64,000 nucleotides of DNA from Xanthocytophaga agilis (GCF_030068605.1 NZ_JASJOU010000022.1:1-64000), one strand, 5' to 3'. Positions 51,096 to 60,671 are shown, counted from the first letter of the stretch. The notes: generated by a model from the letters alone, not told the origin. A program made the numbers and translations.

Positions 51096-52100
51096 ATGAC
51101 TATGCAGGCATTGGTATTGGAACAATTGCATCAGCCTTTGTTGCTAAAAGAGGTTACTGTCCCGGTTTTACAGGAAAACGAAGTTTTGATTCAGCTGAAA
51201 GCTGCTGCACTGAATCGGCGGGACTTCTGGATACAACAGGGACAATATGCTGCTATCCGCCTGCCTGCTATTTTGGGGTCTGATGGGGCTGGAATTGTGG
51301 CAGATATAGGGGTTACAGTAGATGCAGCATGGAGAGACAAAGAGGTAGTAATTAATCCGGGTTTGCATTGGGGAAAGAATCCGAAGGCTCAGTCACGTGA
51401 GTTCAGAGTGCTGGGTATGCCAGACTCAGGCACCTTTGCACAATACGTAAAAGTTCCTGTTACACATCTTGTACCTAAACCTGCACATCTAACCTGGCAG
51501 CAGGCTGCAGCATTGCCACTGGCTGGACTTACTGCGTATCGGTCTTTGTTTACCCGTGCAGAATTACAGCCTTATGAAAAGATATTAGTTACCGGAGTAG
51601 GAGGAGGGGTAGCATTGCAATGTATGCAGTTTGCTGTCGCAACAGGAGCAGACGTATATGTAACATCGGGGTCGGATGATAAATTACAGCAAGCTATAGA
51701 AATGGGAGCGAAGGGTGGAGCTAATTACAAACAGGCGGATTGGGTTGCTTCTCTGAAGTCACAGGCAGGAGCCTTTGATGTGATTATAGATAGTGCTGCT
51801 GGAGATAGTGTGGCAAAACTTACCGAACTGGCTGCTGAGGGAGGGCGCATTGTTTTTTATGGAGGGACTAATGGGGTAATCAATGGAATAGTGCCAGGCC
51901 GAATATTCTGGAAACAACTGAGCATTCTGGGTTCTACAATGGGAACAGAAGGGGAGTTTAATACGATGGTTGAGTTTGTCGAAAAGCACAAACTGGCACC
52001 TGTAGTCAGTAAAATATTTGCTTTTGCGGAGGTGAATGAGGCCCTCCAATATATGCAGGAGGCTGCACAGTTTGGTAAAATCGTGCTGGAGATCGAATAA
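51096..52100 (+). CDS. zinc-less MDR-family alcohol dehydrogenase/quinone reductase
   Basis: 334 aa. The MDR fold is shown by ALVLEQLHQPLLLKEVTVP, the substrate loop IQLKAAALNRRDFWIQQGQY, ILGSDGAGIVADIG and the nucleotide motif VTGVGGGVALQCMQFA (GxGGxxA type). The zinc-binding GHE and the Cys cluster are absent, so a metal-free quinone or enoyl reductase role is likely. The end NEALQYMQEAAQFGKIVLEI is standard. It stands alone on its strand. Confidence 0.88.
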   Translation: MTMQALVLEQLHQPLLLKEVTVPVLQENEVLIQLKAAALNRRDFWIQQGQYAAIRLPAILGSDGAGIVADIGVTVDAAWRDKEVVINPGLHWGKNPKAQSREFRVLGMPDSGTFAQYVKVPVTHLVPKPAHLTWQQAAALPLAGLTAYRSLFTRAELQPYEKILVTGVGGGVALQCMQFAVATGADVYVTSGSDDKLQQAIEMGAKGGANYKQADWVASLKSQAGAFDVIIDSAAGDSVAKLTELAAEGGRIVFYGGTNGVINGIVPGRIFWKQLSILGSTMGTEGEFNTMVEFVEKHKLAPVVSKIFAFAEVNEALQYMQEAAQFGKIVLEIE

Positions 52101-52166
52101 TGCAGATTTTCTAAAGGTTAGTTAGTATCCTTACAACCGCTTATACTAATTTGTAGTATTTTAGTA

Positions 52167-52195
52167 TTGTAAAATAGGACTTTTTTGTATTTTCG
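52167..52195 (+). promoter_or_regulatory. promoter of the Gfo/Idh/MocA gene
   Basis: TTG (52167-52169) and TATTTTCG (52188-52195, one mismatch from TAnnTTTG) are 18 nt apart. The predicted start is near 52202, 67 nt before the ATG. Confidence 0.5.
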
Positions 52196-52268
52196 CTAAA
52201 ACAGATGTTTATAGAAAAACATCACTTTTTAACCAATCTATTCTACCTGTTTCCCAAGCCACACATCC

Positions 52269-53660
52269 ATGAAGAATTCTAGACGTAGTTTTTTGAAAAA
52301 ACTGGGAGGAGCATCTGCTTTTATCTCTGCCGGAGCTTTTTCGTCTCAGGCAAAGGCAGAAGGAGATATCCGTATCTTACAATCCCGAGCCAAAGTAACA
52401 GCCAATGACAAAATCCGTATTGGTCTTATCGGTGCCGGAATTATCGGCCATTATGATGTAGAAACTGCTATGAAAGTACCCGGCGTAGAATTGGTAGGTG
52501 TTTGTGATCTATATGATGGACGACTGGTGCGTGCCAGGGAAAAGTGGGGAAGTAAGCTATTTACAACCCGGGATTACCGGGAATTGCTCAATCGCAAAGA
52601 CATTGATGCCGTGCTGGTATGTACTTCGGATCACTGGCATGACCGCATTTCTATTGATGCCATGAATGCCGGGAAACATGTGTATTGTGAAAAGCCAATG
52701 GTACATCATGTAGAGGAAGGCCAGGCCGTGATTGACACACAAAGGAAGACAGGCAAAGTATTTCAGGTAGGCAGTCAGCGGGCTAGTGGTACACCGATCC
52801 TGGAAGCAAAAAAATACTTTGAACAAGGCATCTTAGGCGAACTGACCTTTGTAGAGGCTGCTATTGATCGCACGGATGCTAAGGGAGCCTGGCAATATAC
52901 TGTTCCTACAGATGCATCTCCCAAAACAGTGGACTGGGATCGTTATCTGGGTGATGCACCCAAAGTGCCCTTTGATGCAAACCGGTTTTTCCGCTGGCGG
53001 AATTACAAAGACTATGGCACGGGTGTAGCTGGAGACTTGTTTGTGCATCTTTTGACCAGTTTGCATGTAATTACAAGCTCAAACGGACCCAATAAGGTAT
53101 TTTCTCTGGGTGCATTGAATTACTGGAAAGACGGACGGGATGCCTATGATCTGGTGACAGCTATTATGCAATACCCTAAAGCTAAAACCCATCCTGCCTT
53201 TCAGTTTATTACACGGGTCAATCTGGCCTCTGGTACTGGTGGAATGCAATCTGTAAAACTGGTAGGAACAGAGGGGGTGATTGAGCTAGGCTGGAGTGGC
53301 TTTACCATCAAACATTTTAAACGCGCCAAGGCACCTGGAATTGGAGGATATGATTCTGTAGAAAGCTTCGCGAAAGCACAACAGGATGATGTCATGAAGG
53401 CTTATAATGCCATGTATAGTGAGGCTGACCGTGTTGGACAGAAATTTGACGAGATTAAGTTTGTAGCTCCTCAAGGGTATGACGAAAGGTACGACCATAT
53501 GGTCAACTTCTTTAATGGGATTCGTGAGAACAAACCCATTGTAGAAGATGCTTCCTTTGGTTTGCGTGCTGCTGGTCCTTCATTACTGGCTAATCTGAGT
53601 GCAGAGCAGCAGAAAGCTATTGTTTGGGACCCTGAATCTATGCGAATCGTTCAGGTCTGA
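52269..53660 (+). CDS. exported Gfo/Idh/MocA-family oxidoreductase
   Basis: 463 aa with a Tat-type signal (NSRRSFLKKLGGASAF, ending SSQAKAEG). The NAD(P)-binding fold begins RIGLIGAGIIGHYDVETAM, and the E-K-P motif is at YCEKPMVHH (about residue 141). The C-terminal domain contains WRNYKDYGTGVAGDLFVHLLTSLH. Export by Tat fits binding of cofactor before transport, as in other periplasmic members that act on sugars or glycosides. The 3' end overlaps the minus-strand gene at 53638 by 23 bp. Confidence 0.92.
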   Translation: MKNSRRSFLKKLGGASAFISAGAFSSQAKAEGDIRILQSRAKVTANDKIRIGLIGAGIIGHYDVETAMKVPGVELVGVCDLYDGRLVRAREKWGSKLFTTRDYRELLNRKDIDAVLVCTSDHWHDRISIDAMNAGKHVYCEKPMVHHVEEGQAVIDTQRKTGKVFQVGSQRASGTPILEAKKYFEQGILGELTFVEAAIDRTDAKGAWQYTVPTDASPKTVDWDRYLGDAPKVPFDANRFFRWRNYKDYGTGVAGDLFVHLLTSLHVITSSNGPNKVFSLGALNYWKDGRDAYDLVTAIMQYPKAKTHPAFQFITRVNLASGTGGMQSVKLVGTEGVIELGWSGFTIKHFKRAKAPGIGGYDSVESFAKAQQDDVMKAYNAMYSEADRVGQKFDEIKFVAPQGYDERYDHMVNFFNGIRENKPIVEDASFGLRAAGPSLLANLSAEQQKAIVWDPESMRIVQV

Positions 53661-54315
53661 TTCTTTCCATAATTTCTTGTGAGACTTTACATTGTCCATT
53701 TCTATGGAGAGTGTAAAGTCTTTGTTGTAGTAAGGCTGCAAGTACTATCCTTCCCAAAAGCAAATAGGAAGGAAGTGGGAGAGAAACTGTCGTTTGACTA
53801 TGCTTTTTCTCCTCTTCTGCCTCCTGATGCATTGCAGAGTATAGAATGGAAATGGATTGTTCTTCCTGTTGCTGCATTTTTATCAATTGCTGAAGAGTCT
53901 GTTGAGTATATTGGATGCGTACTTGTACTTCAACTTGCTTGGTTTCTTTAAGAAGAAGTTTAGCGACATTGTCTTTACGTTTGCGTTTATAGACAACACT
54001 CAGATGCCAGCGATTGGCATACCAGCGTCCCTGAACCTTATCAATTTCTTTCTGTAATTTTTCCAGTTTCCGTTTTTGATATCTCTCTGGTACATCTTCC
54101 GTTTGGAACTGCATTTTCCGCTCTCGTAATTCAGTCAGATGTATATCTAGCAACTGTTGACGTGCCTGATATTTGGCTTCATCGACGGCAATTTTGGCAA
54201 TACGCTTCTTCATCAGATAGATCTCCTTATCCAAACGGATTTCATAATCTACCAGATCATAAGACGTATAACGGTACTTGTCAATTGCTACTTCAGTTGT
54301 AAGATAATTTACCAT
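53638..54315 (-). CDS. coiled-coil hypothetical protein (paralogue of 12923-13594)
   Basis: 225 aa, soluble, K/E/Q-rich. The coiled coil runs through about residues 20-165 (KEIYLMKKRIAKIAVDEAKY, QKRKLEKLQKEIDKVQ). KDNVAKLLLKETKQVEVQVRIQ matches the block KDNMANYILKEAKRDQVTVRIQ of the other copy, and QQEEQSISILYSAM matches EEQQSQAIYEAQV. The tail (LLLGRIVLAALLQQRLYTLHR) may be a weak amphipathic helix. Its stop overlaps the end of the convergent oxidoreductase gene. Function unknown. Confidence 0.8.
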   Translation of the reverse strand: MVNYLTTEVAIDKYRYTSYDLVDYEIRLDKEIYLMKKRIAKIAVDEAKYQARQQLLDIHLTELRERKMQFQTEDVPERYQKRKLEKLQKEIDKVQGRWYANRWHLSVVYKRKRKDNVAKLLLKETKQVEVQVRIQYTQQTLQQLIKMQQQEEQSISILYSAMHQEAEEEKKHSQTTVSLPLPSYLLLGRIVLAALLQQRLYTLHRNGQCKVSQEIMERIRPERFA

Positions 54316-54864
54316 AGCTACCAGAGGAATTAGAGTTGTAGTTATTCGCTGTAAATATAGGTAAAAAATACCTTGTTTTGATATATTTATAGTAATTTGT
54401 AATTAATATAAATGTAGATATATTTTGAAAGTGTATATGTATTTGCTGTTAAAAGGGGCTAATTATATTTTATATTGGATATTTTTTTTGTAAATAAGTT
54501 GAGGTTATTTGTGATGTATTTTTAATAAATGTTTCGATGGCCTCACTGGGACTTTGATAAAATACACGTAGTAATCTCTTTTTATAATCACAAATTCATT
54601 TAGTTGTATACTAATCCTAGCATCCTGATAGAATAACTTAGCTAACTTTAAATATCTTTTCTACTATTATAAAATCTCTAATGAAAGTGTGGTAAAATTT
54701 TCTTATTTTTGCATACGCCTTTTGGTATAAAAACTACAGGTTAAGGGGCTTGAGATCAATAGGCTGGAATGTAAAGGAAGCAGACCTGTTTTCTATGAAT
54801 ACATGAAAGTATCCGTTTGATTTGTAATTGTACGAAACCACTAAAATTCTAAATAAGGCCATTT
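54316..54864. other. AT-rich intergenic region before a small gene
   Basis: No open frame of note. The only recognisable element is the -7 box TATTTTTG at 54704-54711. The T-rich stretches between 54360 and 54520 are unstructured as far as I can see. Confidence 0.45.
54704..54711 (+). promoter_or_regulatory. -7 box for the 67-aa gene
   Basis: TATTTTTG is an exact TAnnTTTG match. A start near 54718 would give a leader of about 147 nt before ATG 54865. No clear -33 box. Confidence 0.5.
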
Positions 54865-55068
54865 ATGGAACAATGGAAATTGGAAGAAATCACCCTTTTG
54901 CAGAGCGATATCGCTCTATTTCTGCAGCAATTGGGGTTAGATCCTGCACGCATTAAAACAGTATCGGATTTTGCAGAACACCAGGGGGCTTGTTCGGAGG
55001 AGGAGATTAATTTTCTGAATGCACGTTTTCACCGCATTTCACAGTTACTGACTTCAGTACAACGATAG
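54865..55068 (+). CDS. small 67-aa hypothetical protein
   Basis: The gene encodes MEQWKLEEITLLQSDI and continues as a helical, slightly acidic protein with ARIKTVSDFAEHQGACSEEE in the middle. It has no signal peptide. A promoter-like box upstream and a strong terminator 33 nt downstream frame it as a separate transcription unit, supporting that it is real. No family recognised. Confidence 0.6.
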   Translation: MEQWKLEEITLLQSDIALFLQQLGLDPARIKTVSDFAEHQGACSEEEINFLNARFHRISQLLTSVQR

Positions 55069-55100
55069 GGGTTAATAGTATTATCAGTTCGGTTATACGG

Positions 55101-55125
55101 AAGCACAGAGAAATCTGTGCTTTTT
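55101..55125 (+). terminator. rho-independent terminator
   Basis: AAGCACAGA-GAAA-TCTGTGCTT, a 9-bp stem with a tetraloop followed by TTTCTTTG, lies 33 nt after the small gene. Confidence 0.85.
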
Positions 55126-55195
55126 CTTTGTGTAGTAATAATTTAGAAACTACTGTTTGTAACAGATTGTCTCTAATAGCTGCAATAAGAAGTTT

Positions 55196-55480
55196 TCATT
55201 CACCATCTTGATAATGATAATGTTCCAAATGTGCTGAAGAAAAGCTTTGAATAAACTTTGGAGTAGTTTGTTCGTCCTTTCTCCTGATTTCAAGAAAACC
55301 CTCCTTTAAAGCCCAGTCATACACCAATATATCTACTGGATATTTGGTCAATACACCCGAAAGTTTATATTTTCTGATATTCTTTTCTGCTTCCTCTTTG
55401 CTAGAGAAAACTCCCGACGGAAATGAAGTGTGTTGAGAAGTTCCGGAAAATATCTAGATTTCATTGAGTAAATTGTTCAT
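55196..55480 (-). pseudogene. DUF7710-like gene with in-frame TAG at codon 9
   Basis: ATG 55480 starts MNNLLNEI, then TAG (55454-55456), then IFSGTSQHTSFPSGVFSSKEE and, in the same frame, RKYKLSGVLTKYPVDI, VYDWALKEGFLEI and HLEHYHYQDGE before a stop at 55196. The pattern 'W-I-F-x-G ... FPSGVFSS ... YKLSGxLTKYPVDIxVYDWA ... EHYHYxDGE' is a small family I know as DUF7710. The stop stands where the family has Trp, so one G-to-A change (TGG to TAG) explains it. The rest of the frame is intact, pointing to a recent loss. Confidence 0.6.
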
Positions 55481-55553
55481 AGATGAGCAAAATTAACTTT
55501 TCCTGAAAGATTATTATTCTATCCCATCACTATTTATTGTGATGTAGCCTGTA

Positions 55554-55661
55554 TCAAATAAGTAAGTATCTTCTGAGAAGGTCATCAAAAGAAACAGAAG
55601 CTACAATTCCATTCGCTTTTAAATCTGCTACAGATAGTATCTGCTCAAACCTGTATGGCAT
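55554..55661 (-). pseudogene. possible C-terminal gene remnant
   Basis: A 35-residue frame starts MPYRFEQILSVADLKANG and ends VSFDDLLRRYLLI. It continues upstream only as LLHKAHKRF before a stop. The composition looks like coding sequence from the end of a gene, but no family is clear and the rest is gone. Confidence 0.3.
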
Positions 55662-55765
55662 GAATCTTTTATGAGCTTTGTGTAATAGTTATACTAATAA
55701 CTGTACGAGTAACAACTGTTACAAAGAAAATTTTAACCGTATTTTTATAGTCATATTCTTATACT

Positions 55766-56830
55766 ATGCAAAACCTGTTATTGATCCTGGGAGCTGTTCT
55801 GATTGTATTTTCCTGGATGCATCTAATTCGATATGAGGTTTGGTGGATTCGGGCTGCAGACTTTCCACACCTGCAACTGGCTGTTCCTCTGTTAGTTATT
55901 TTTGTTGCTTATCTTATATGGTTTGATATAGATTCTCCTAAGGAATATGTTTTTATCTATGTAACAGCAATCACTTTGATCTACCATTTATATCGCATAA
56001 GGCCTTATACCCGGTTGCATTCACATCAGGTGCTGTCTAGTGAAAAAGAGCAAAAGTCAGGAGATGGATTGAAGCTGTTGATATTTAATGTGTTCATGGA
56101 TAATACAAGATGTGATGAATTTCTTCAACAAGTATATCAGTACAATCCTGACATTGTGCTGGCCGTAGAAACCAATCAGCATTGGATGAATAAGTTAAAG
56201 CCTCTGGAAAAAATCTATGCGTATCGGGTGAGTTGTCCTCTTGAGAATACATATGGAATGCTATTCTATTCCAGATTTCCCATAAAACATAAAGAGATTA
56301 ACTTTCTGGTACAGGATGATATACCCTCATTGTATGTTCAGCTGACATTGCCATCCAAACGGGTTATCGATCTCTATGGGGTGCATCCAAGGCCACCTGC
56401 ACCGGGTGAAAACAATCGCTCTACCGAACGGGATGTAGAATTAATCCAGGTGGGCAAACGAGCCAAGGTAGCTACTAACCCAGTAATTGTTGCAGGTGAT
56501 TTAAATGATGTAGCCTGGTCACACACTACCCGGTTATTTCAACGACTCAGTGGGTTATTAGACCCTCGTATTGGGCGAGGCTTCTTTAATACCTTTAATG
56601 CCAAGTACTGGCTGTTGCGCTGGCCACTGGATCATGTGTTTGTTTCACATCATTTCAAGTTGATAGATATAGAAAGGCTGCCTAATTGTGGTTCGGATCA
56701 CTTTCCAATGTTTGCACATTTCTGCTATGAGCCTGATCCGGAAGCAAAAGAGAACAAACCACAGGCAGAAGCTTCTGATTATAAAGAAGCCAGCGAGAAA
56801 GAGCAACAACTGGAGGAGGAGAAAGCGTAA
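55766..56830 (+). CDS. membrane-anchored endonuclease/exonuclease/phosphatase-family protein
   Basis: 354 aa. Three N-terminal helices (LLLILGAVLIVFSWMHLI; LAVPLLVIFVAYLIWF; YVFIYVTAITLIYHLY) precede an EEP domain from about residue 108: LLIFNVFMDN, DIVLAVETNQHW (catalytic Glu), YGVHPRPPAPGE, VIVAGDLNDVAWS and NCGSDHFPMFAHF. The C-terminal tail is Lys/Glu-rich (KENKPQAEAS, KEQQLEEEKA). This layout occurs widely, often called 'endonuclease/exonuclease/phosphatase family'; the substrate is unknown. Not linked to a SusCD pair. Confidence 0.88.
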   Translation: MQNLLLILGAVLIVFSWMHLIRYEVWWIRAADFPHLQLAVPLLVIFVAYLIWFDIDSPKEYVFIYVTAITLIYHLYRIRPYTRLHSHQVLSSEKEQKSGDGLKLLIFNVFMDNTRCDEFLQQVYQYNPDIVLAVETNQHWMNKLKPLEKIYAYRVSCPLENTYGMLFYSRFPIKHKEINFLVQDDIPSLYVQLTLPSKRVIDLYGVHPRPPAPGENNRSTERDVELIQVGKRAKVATNPVIVAGDLNDVAWSHTTRLFQRLSGLLDPRIGRGFFNTFNAKYWLLRWPLDHVFVSHHFKLIDIERLPNCGSDHFPMFAHFCYEPDPEAKENKPQAEASDYKEASEKEQQLEEEKA

Positions 56831-57182
56831 CCGTTTAGATGTTGCCTTTACTGCTGTGCAAATTTTTTTGAGACTTATATTTTATATACTTAGAACAGGA
56901 TTATACTATAACCCTGTTCTAAATATCCTGTTACCTGCCCTAAAAACGGAAAGGAATAAAACCTGTTTCCCCACTATATGCTTTTTCCTGACCATAAGCA
57001 CTTAACTCAAATCTAATAAAGATCTATTTTTTCAACTGTGGTCCTCTGTAGATGGTTTTCCATCTCAGGGGGGCTTTTTAGAGAAGTATATAGAAGATAG
57101 CTATATAAGAACAATTCTGGTAGTTTTAACGTACTGTAGTATTGTCATCTTTTCATATATCCTATTTTTACTATTCTCTAAA

Positions 57183-59339
57183 ATGGAAGAGTTAGAAGTA
57201 ACCACTGATTCTCTCAAAGCAAACTGGGCTACTTATACAGCAGTGAAAAAGCTGATAGTGAAAGGTGCCAAAGAAAAATTTCCATTAGAGATTGCTCAAT
57301 TAAAGAATCTGGAGTATTTATCCATAGAAGGAGTTCCTGTCATTACTGATTCTATCTTTGAATTGACTACACTCAAAGAATTACATGTAAAAGGAAAGCT
57401 AACAGATAATAAATTTTCGAAGCCTTACCCAGATCATTTTGATAAACTTACAGTCGTCACCCGACTCTCATTAGGTAGTGCACCTGCTCCTTTTCCTGCT
57501 TCCGTATGGAGAATGCCTGCATTGAAAACACTGACCTTGACTATTGAAGACTGCCGTAGTCTACCTCCAGGTAATTTTTCTTCTCTTTCACAGTTGGAAG
57601 AACTTCATCTTATCTCCAATCATTTTTCGGATGAGGTTTTTACAGAGATAGCCTCTCTGTCAAATCTTCGTTCTGTTACATTGGATGTAATCAATGTAAA
57701 TAACTATCCGCTAAAGGCAGATTTATCTGCTCTGGGAAAGACAGTTAATCTGGAAGAAATAGTAATTCGTAATGCTCAGCTGGATACTCTTCCAGTATCA
57801 TTTAAAGAGCTAGCAAACTTGAAAAGCTTTCGGTTGGAGGCGACTAATCTAAGACGTTTTGAAACTTCATTAGTCCCTTATTTTGAGAATCTTCCGGAAA
57901 ATCTGGAAAGCCTTTATCTGGATTATATAGGATTTGATGTAGTTCCGGACAGTATAGGTCGTTTGAAAAAACTGAAGTCTTTGTATCTGACTTCCAAGTG
58001 TATTACCAAAGGATACGAAAATTTGCTTTTACTTAGCAACTGTGAGGAAATCTATTTTCGGTTTTATCGTGGGGATAGTAGTAGCGACCCGGTGGGTGAA
58101 AAAATTGAGTACAGTAAGGATAAGAAGACAAAATACAGTGAACTACGTGATTATGTTGAAGGAAAGGGGATAGATATAGAAATGCAAAAACAGTTTATGC
58201 GATTTGTATATAAGGACCCGGCAACTGTTTTAGACAAAGAGACATTATTACACCTACTGGATTACCCCAATAAAAGAATTCGGGAAGAAACATTTGCTCA
58301 ATTGGCCCCATTGATCCGAAATCCATTTTCTGATGGCTTTGTGAAAGACAAAGCTGTTATTGCATTAACAGGTAAAATTAAGCAGCGTAAGACACAGGAG
58401 TTGGCAGGTATGCTCAACGAGCAGGGATATCATTTTAGCCCGATTCTGAACGAAAGTATAACTCATCTGATTATCTCACCAACAGAAAAAACAAATACAC
58501 GTTTTTTATTTTCTGAGATCATTCAGCTGGCACTTCCGGAACATTTGATGAGACTTCTGGAAAAAGAAGCAACACCTTTTTTGAAGGCAGGAGATGTAAT
58601 ACTGGAGGATAGTCTGATGGCATTACTGTTTTCGGAAGATGAAAGTAATATGTTACTGGCTTTGGAAATGATGCTTGAGGGGGGAATACCCACCAATCGC
58701 TTCACAGAGTTTGTCATCTGTTTTCTGATGAAACGGTTTCAGCAAAAAGAGACAAAAGAAGCTTTTCGTAAAGTAATTGAAAAACATTGCTCTGCCAGAT
58801 GGCAGCACTTTCTCAGGTCCAATGTGCGAAAATCTATTCTGGAAGACTCTACTCACAAAATTATTCGTCATGAACTAATTGAGTTGGATATATTTTTGAA
58901 AAAAGGACTGGAAATTGGTTTCGCAACATCTAAAGCGTGGTTTATCTATTTTTTTGACCGCATAATTGATTTTCAGCCTGACTTGGCAGAATTACCTGTA
59001 CGTTGCCTGATCACAGATCATACGTTGGATTTGATACAGCTAGATCGGTGGAGAGAGTCTTCTCCTCTGAATCTGGGAAAATCTTTATCCCGCGGATTAA
59101 TCAATATGACGGATCTGACACAAATTGAATGTGTTACCATTACAGTTGGTGACTTTGCAGATCTTTCTATCTCTAATTATTCATTCTTTGCCAATCTCAA
59201 AAAATTACCCAATCTACAGGAGATTATCATAAGTGGTACTTCTGATCTGTCATGGGTAAAAGGCAGACTTACCAAGACAATAGAAAAGACTAGGAGAGAG
59301 TTGCCATCCGTAGTAATTACACAGAAGGATAAGATATGA
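57183..59339 (+). CDS. leucine-rich-repeat protein with BRCT-like domain
   Basis: 718 aa, no signal peptide. Residues about 20-300 are leucine-rich repeats (LKNLEYLSIEGVPVITDSIF, LKELHVKG, LEELHLISNHF, LKSLYLTSKCI). A BRCT-like segment follows at about 390-430 (VIALTGKIKQRKTQELAGML, then GYHFSPILNESITHLIIS). A helical repeat region (LALEMMLEGGIPTNRFTEF) spans about 430-660. The end returns to an LRR-like step (LKKLPNLQEIIISGTSDL). BRCT domains bind phosphopeptides or DNA ends. The LRR plus BRCT union is unusual in bacteria. Function unknown. Confidence 0.8.
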   Translation: MEELEVTTDSLKANWATYTAVKKLIVKGAKEKFPLEIAQLKNLEYLSIEGVPVITDSIFELTTLKELHVKGKLTDNKFSKPYPDHFDKLTVVTRLSLGSAPAPFPASVWRMPALKTLTLTIEDCRSLPPGNFSSLSQLEELHLISNHFSDEVFTEIASLSNLRSVTLDVINVNNYPLKADLSALGKTVNLEEIVIRNAQLDTLPVSFKELANLKSFRLEATNLRRFETSLVPYFENLPENLESLYLDYIGFDVVPDSIGRLKKLKSLYLTSKCITKGYENLLLLSNCEEIYFRFYRGDSSSDPVGEKIEYSKDKKTKYSELRDYVEGKGIDIEMQKQFMRFVYKDPATVLDKETLLHLLDYPNKRIREETFAQLAPLIRNPFSDGFVKDKAVIALTGKIKQRKTQELAGMLNEQGYHFSPILNESITHLIISPTEKTNTRFLFSEIIQLALPEHLMRLLEKEATPFLKAGDVILEDSLMALLFSEDESNMLLALEMMLEGGIPTNRFTEFVICFLMKRFQQKETKEAFRKVIEKHCSARWQHFLRSNVRKSILEDSTHKIIRHELIELDIFLKKGLEIGFATSKAWFIYFFDRIIDFQPDLAELPVRCLITDHTLDLIQLDRWRESSPLNLGKSLSRGLINMTDLTQIECVTITVGDFADLSISNYSFFANLKKLPNLQEIIISGTSDLSWVKGRLTKTIEKTRRELPSVVITQKDKI

Positions 59340-59773
59340 AGTCCAGATCAATAAGTAAGATTACTCATCGTTATCTGGAAAGAAAAAGTATATGCTATAT
59401 GTTGCTTTACTTTTAAATATTTGTACTTTTAATGCAAATAATTGTACGTTTTACTATAGACAGATATATGTCTTGCTTCTTAGCTTAATTGATTGTGCCT
59501 GTTTTCGCTCTATAACATACTCTGTTCTTGACAGAATGTGGTCATCAATGTAGCATCTTTTATAAAGAGTTATAACCCAGTATTACTTTTCCTGATAACT
59601 GACATTCATATACCTTTCTGCAATTGCTTCATAAATGCTTTTGATTACTAAATTTTATCCGAGATGATAAATGTCTCACTGACAACTATCTGTGGATGTT
59701 GCTGGCAGAAGTGTATATAGATCTTTTGGATATTTCTTATTACCCGGCTACCGTTTTGATTTAATCATCTGAT
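59340..59773. other. intergenic region, no gene seen
   Basis: AT-rich. There is no open frame, tRNA or hairpin I can support. The sigma-factor promoter is expected near its right end. Confidence 0.4.
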
Positions 59774-60352
59774 ATGAAGGACGAAAAAAATCTTATTCAA
59801 AGGTTAAAACTTTCAGACCGACAAGTTTTCCATGTAATCTTTGATTTATATGCAAAAAAGATCTACTACTTTTCCTTTGATTATCTAAAAAGTAAAGAAG
59901 ATGCGGAGGAAATTGTGCAGGAGGCTTTTATACGGCTTTGGGAGAAAAGAGAAACATTAAAAGAAGAGTATTCTTTGAGTGGATTTCTTTTTACGATTAC
60001 CTATCGGTTGATAATGGACTATTTTCGTAAAAGAAAGACAATTAGTGAGGCTCAAAAACAGTTATTTCATGTTCTGACAGATGAAAGTTATCAGACTGAA
60101 GAAGAATTATTATATCAGGAGTTGGAAGCTTTGTATCAGCAAGCTATAGATCAGCTACCTCCACGAAGAAAAGAAATATTCATTTTGAGCAGAAAAGAAG
60201 GACTGACCTATCAGGAAATTGCTGCTCAGCTTCAGATTTCACCCAAAACGGTAGAACATCAGTTGTCCGAATCACTCCATTTTATGCGGGAGTATTTCAA
60301 GCATTATACCTGCTCATTTGTAATGTTATTTCTAGCCTGGCTGTGCTTTTGA
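59774..60352 (+). CDS. ECF RNA polymerase sigma factor
   Basis: 192 aa. Region 2: FHVIFDLYAKKIYYFSFDYL and DAEEIVQEAFIRLWEKRETL. Region 4: LPPRRKEIFILSRKEGLTYQEIAAQLQISPKTVEHQL. Hydrophobic tail (CSFVMLFLAWLCF), as in the sigma factor at 23806. It lies 319 bp before a FecR gene and a SusC gene, so it is the start of the second transducing set. Confidence 0.94.
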   Translation: MKDEKNLIQRLKLSDRQVFHVIFDLYAKKIYYFSFDYLKSKEDAEEIVQEAFIRLWEKRETLKEEYSLSGFLFTITYRLIMDYFRKRKTISEAQKQLFHVLTDESYQTEEELLYQELEALYQQAIDQLPPRRKEIFILSRKEGLTYQEIAAQLQISPKTVEHQLSESLHFMREYFKHYTCSFVMLFLAWLCF

Positions 60353-60671
60353 TACACATACTGTTTAATTAGTAAATGTAGCCCTTTATCTTTCAGTTAG
60401 TAATTCCCATATTCTGATTCGCAAATCCAGATTTTTACTTCTTTAAAATATAGTTGAACCGCTTGATTTACTATTTCTCTGAGTTAAAACGCTGGCAGAC
60501 AACTTCCTGTTACTATCTGTAGGCGAACAGTAGCATAGGATTGGTTGTCTCTATCAAAGTTCCAACCCCCCGGCTCTTCTTCATTGCTTTTCTGAAAATT
60601 TTTTAAAAAAAAATTGAACTCCAATAGGGGAAAGCTATCAGTTACACGTAGTACCTATAAAATACTGTGTA
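60353..60671. other. intergenic region between sigma and fecR
   Basis: No gene seen. An A/T run at 60596-60615 and the sequence before 60672 could hold a sigma-dependent promoter for fecR, but no motif can be asserted. Confidence 0.4.

Noticed and set aside
59340-59773. Possible small RNA or attachment site in the gap before the second sigma factor
   Set aside because: No hairpin, repeat or tRNA-like element could be supported by eye.
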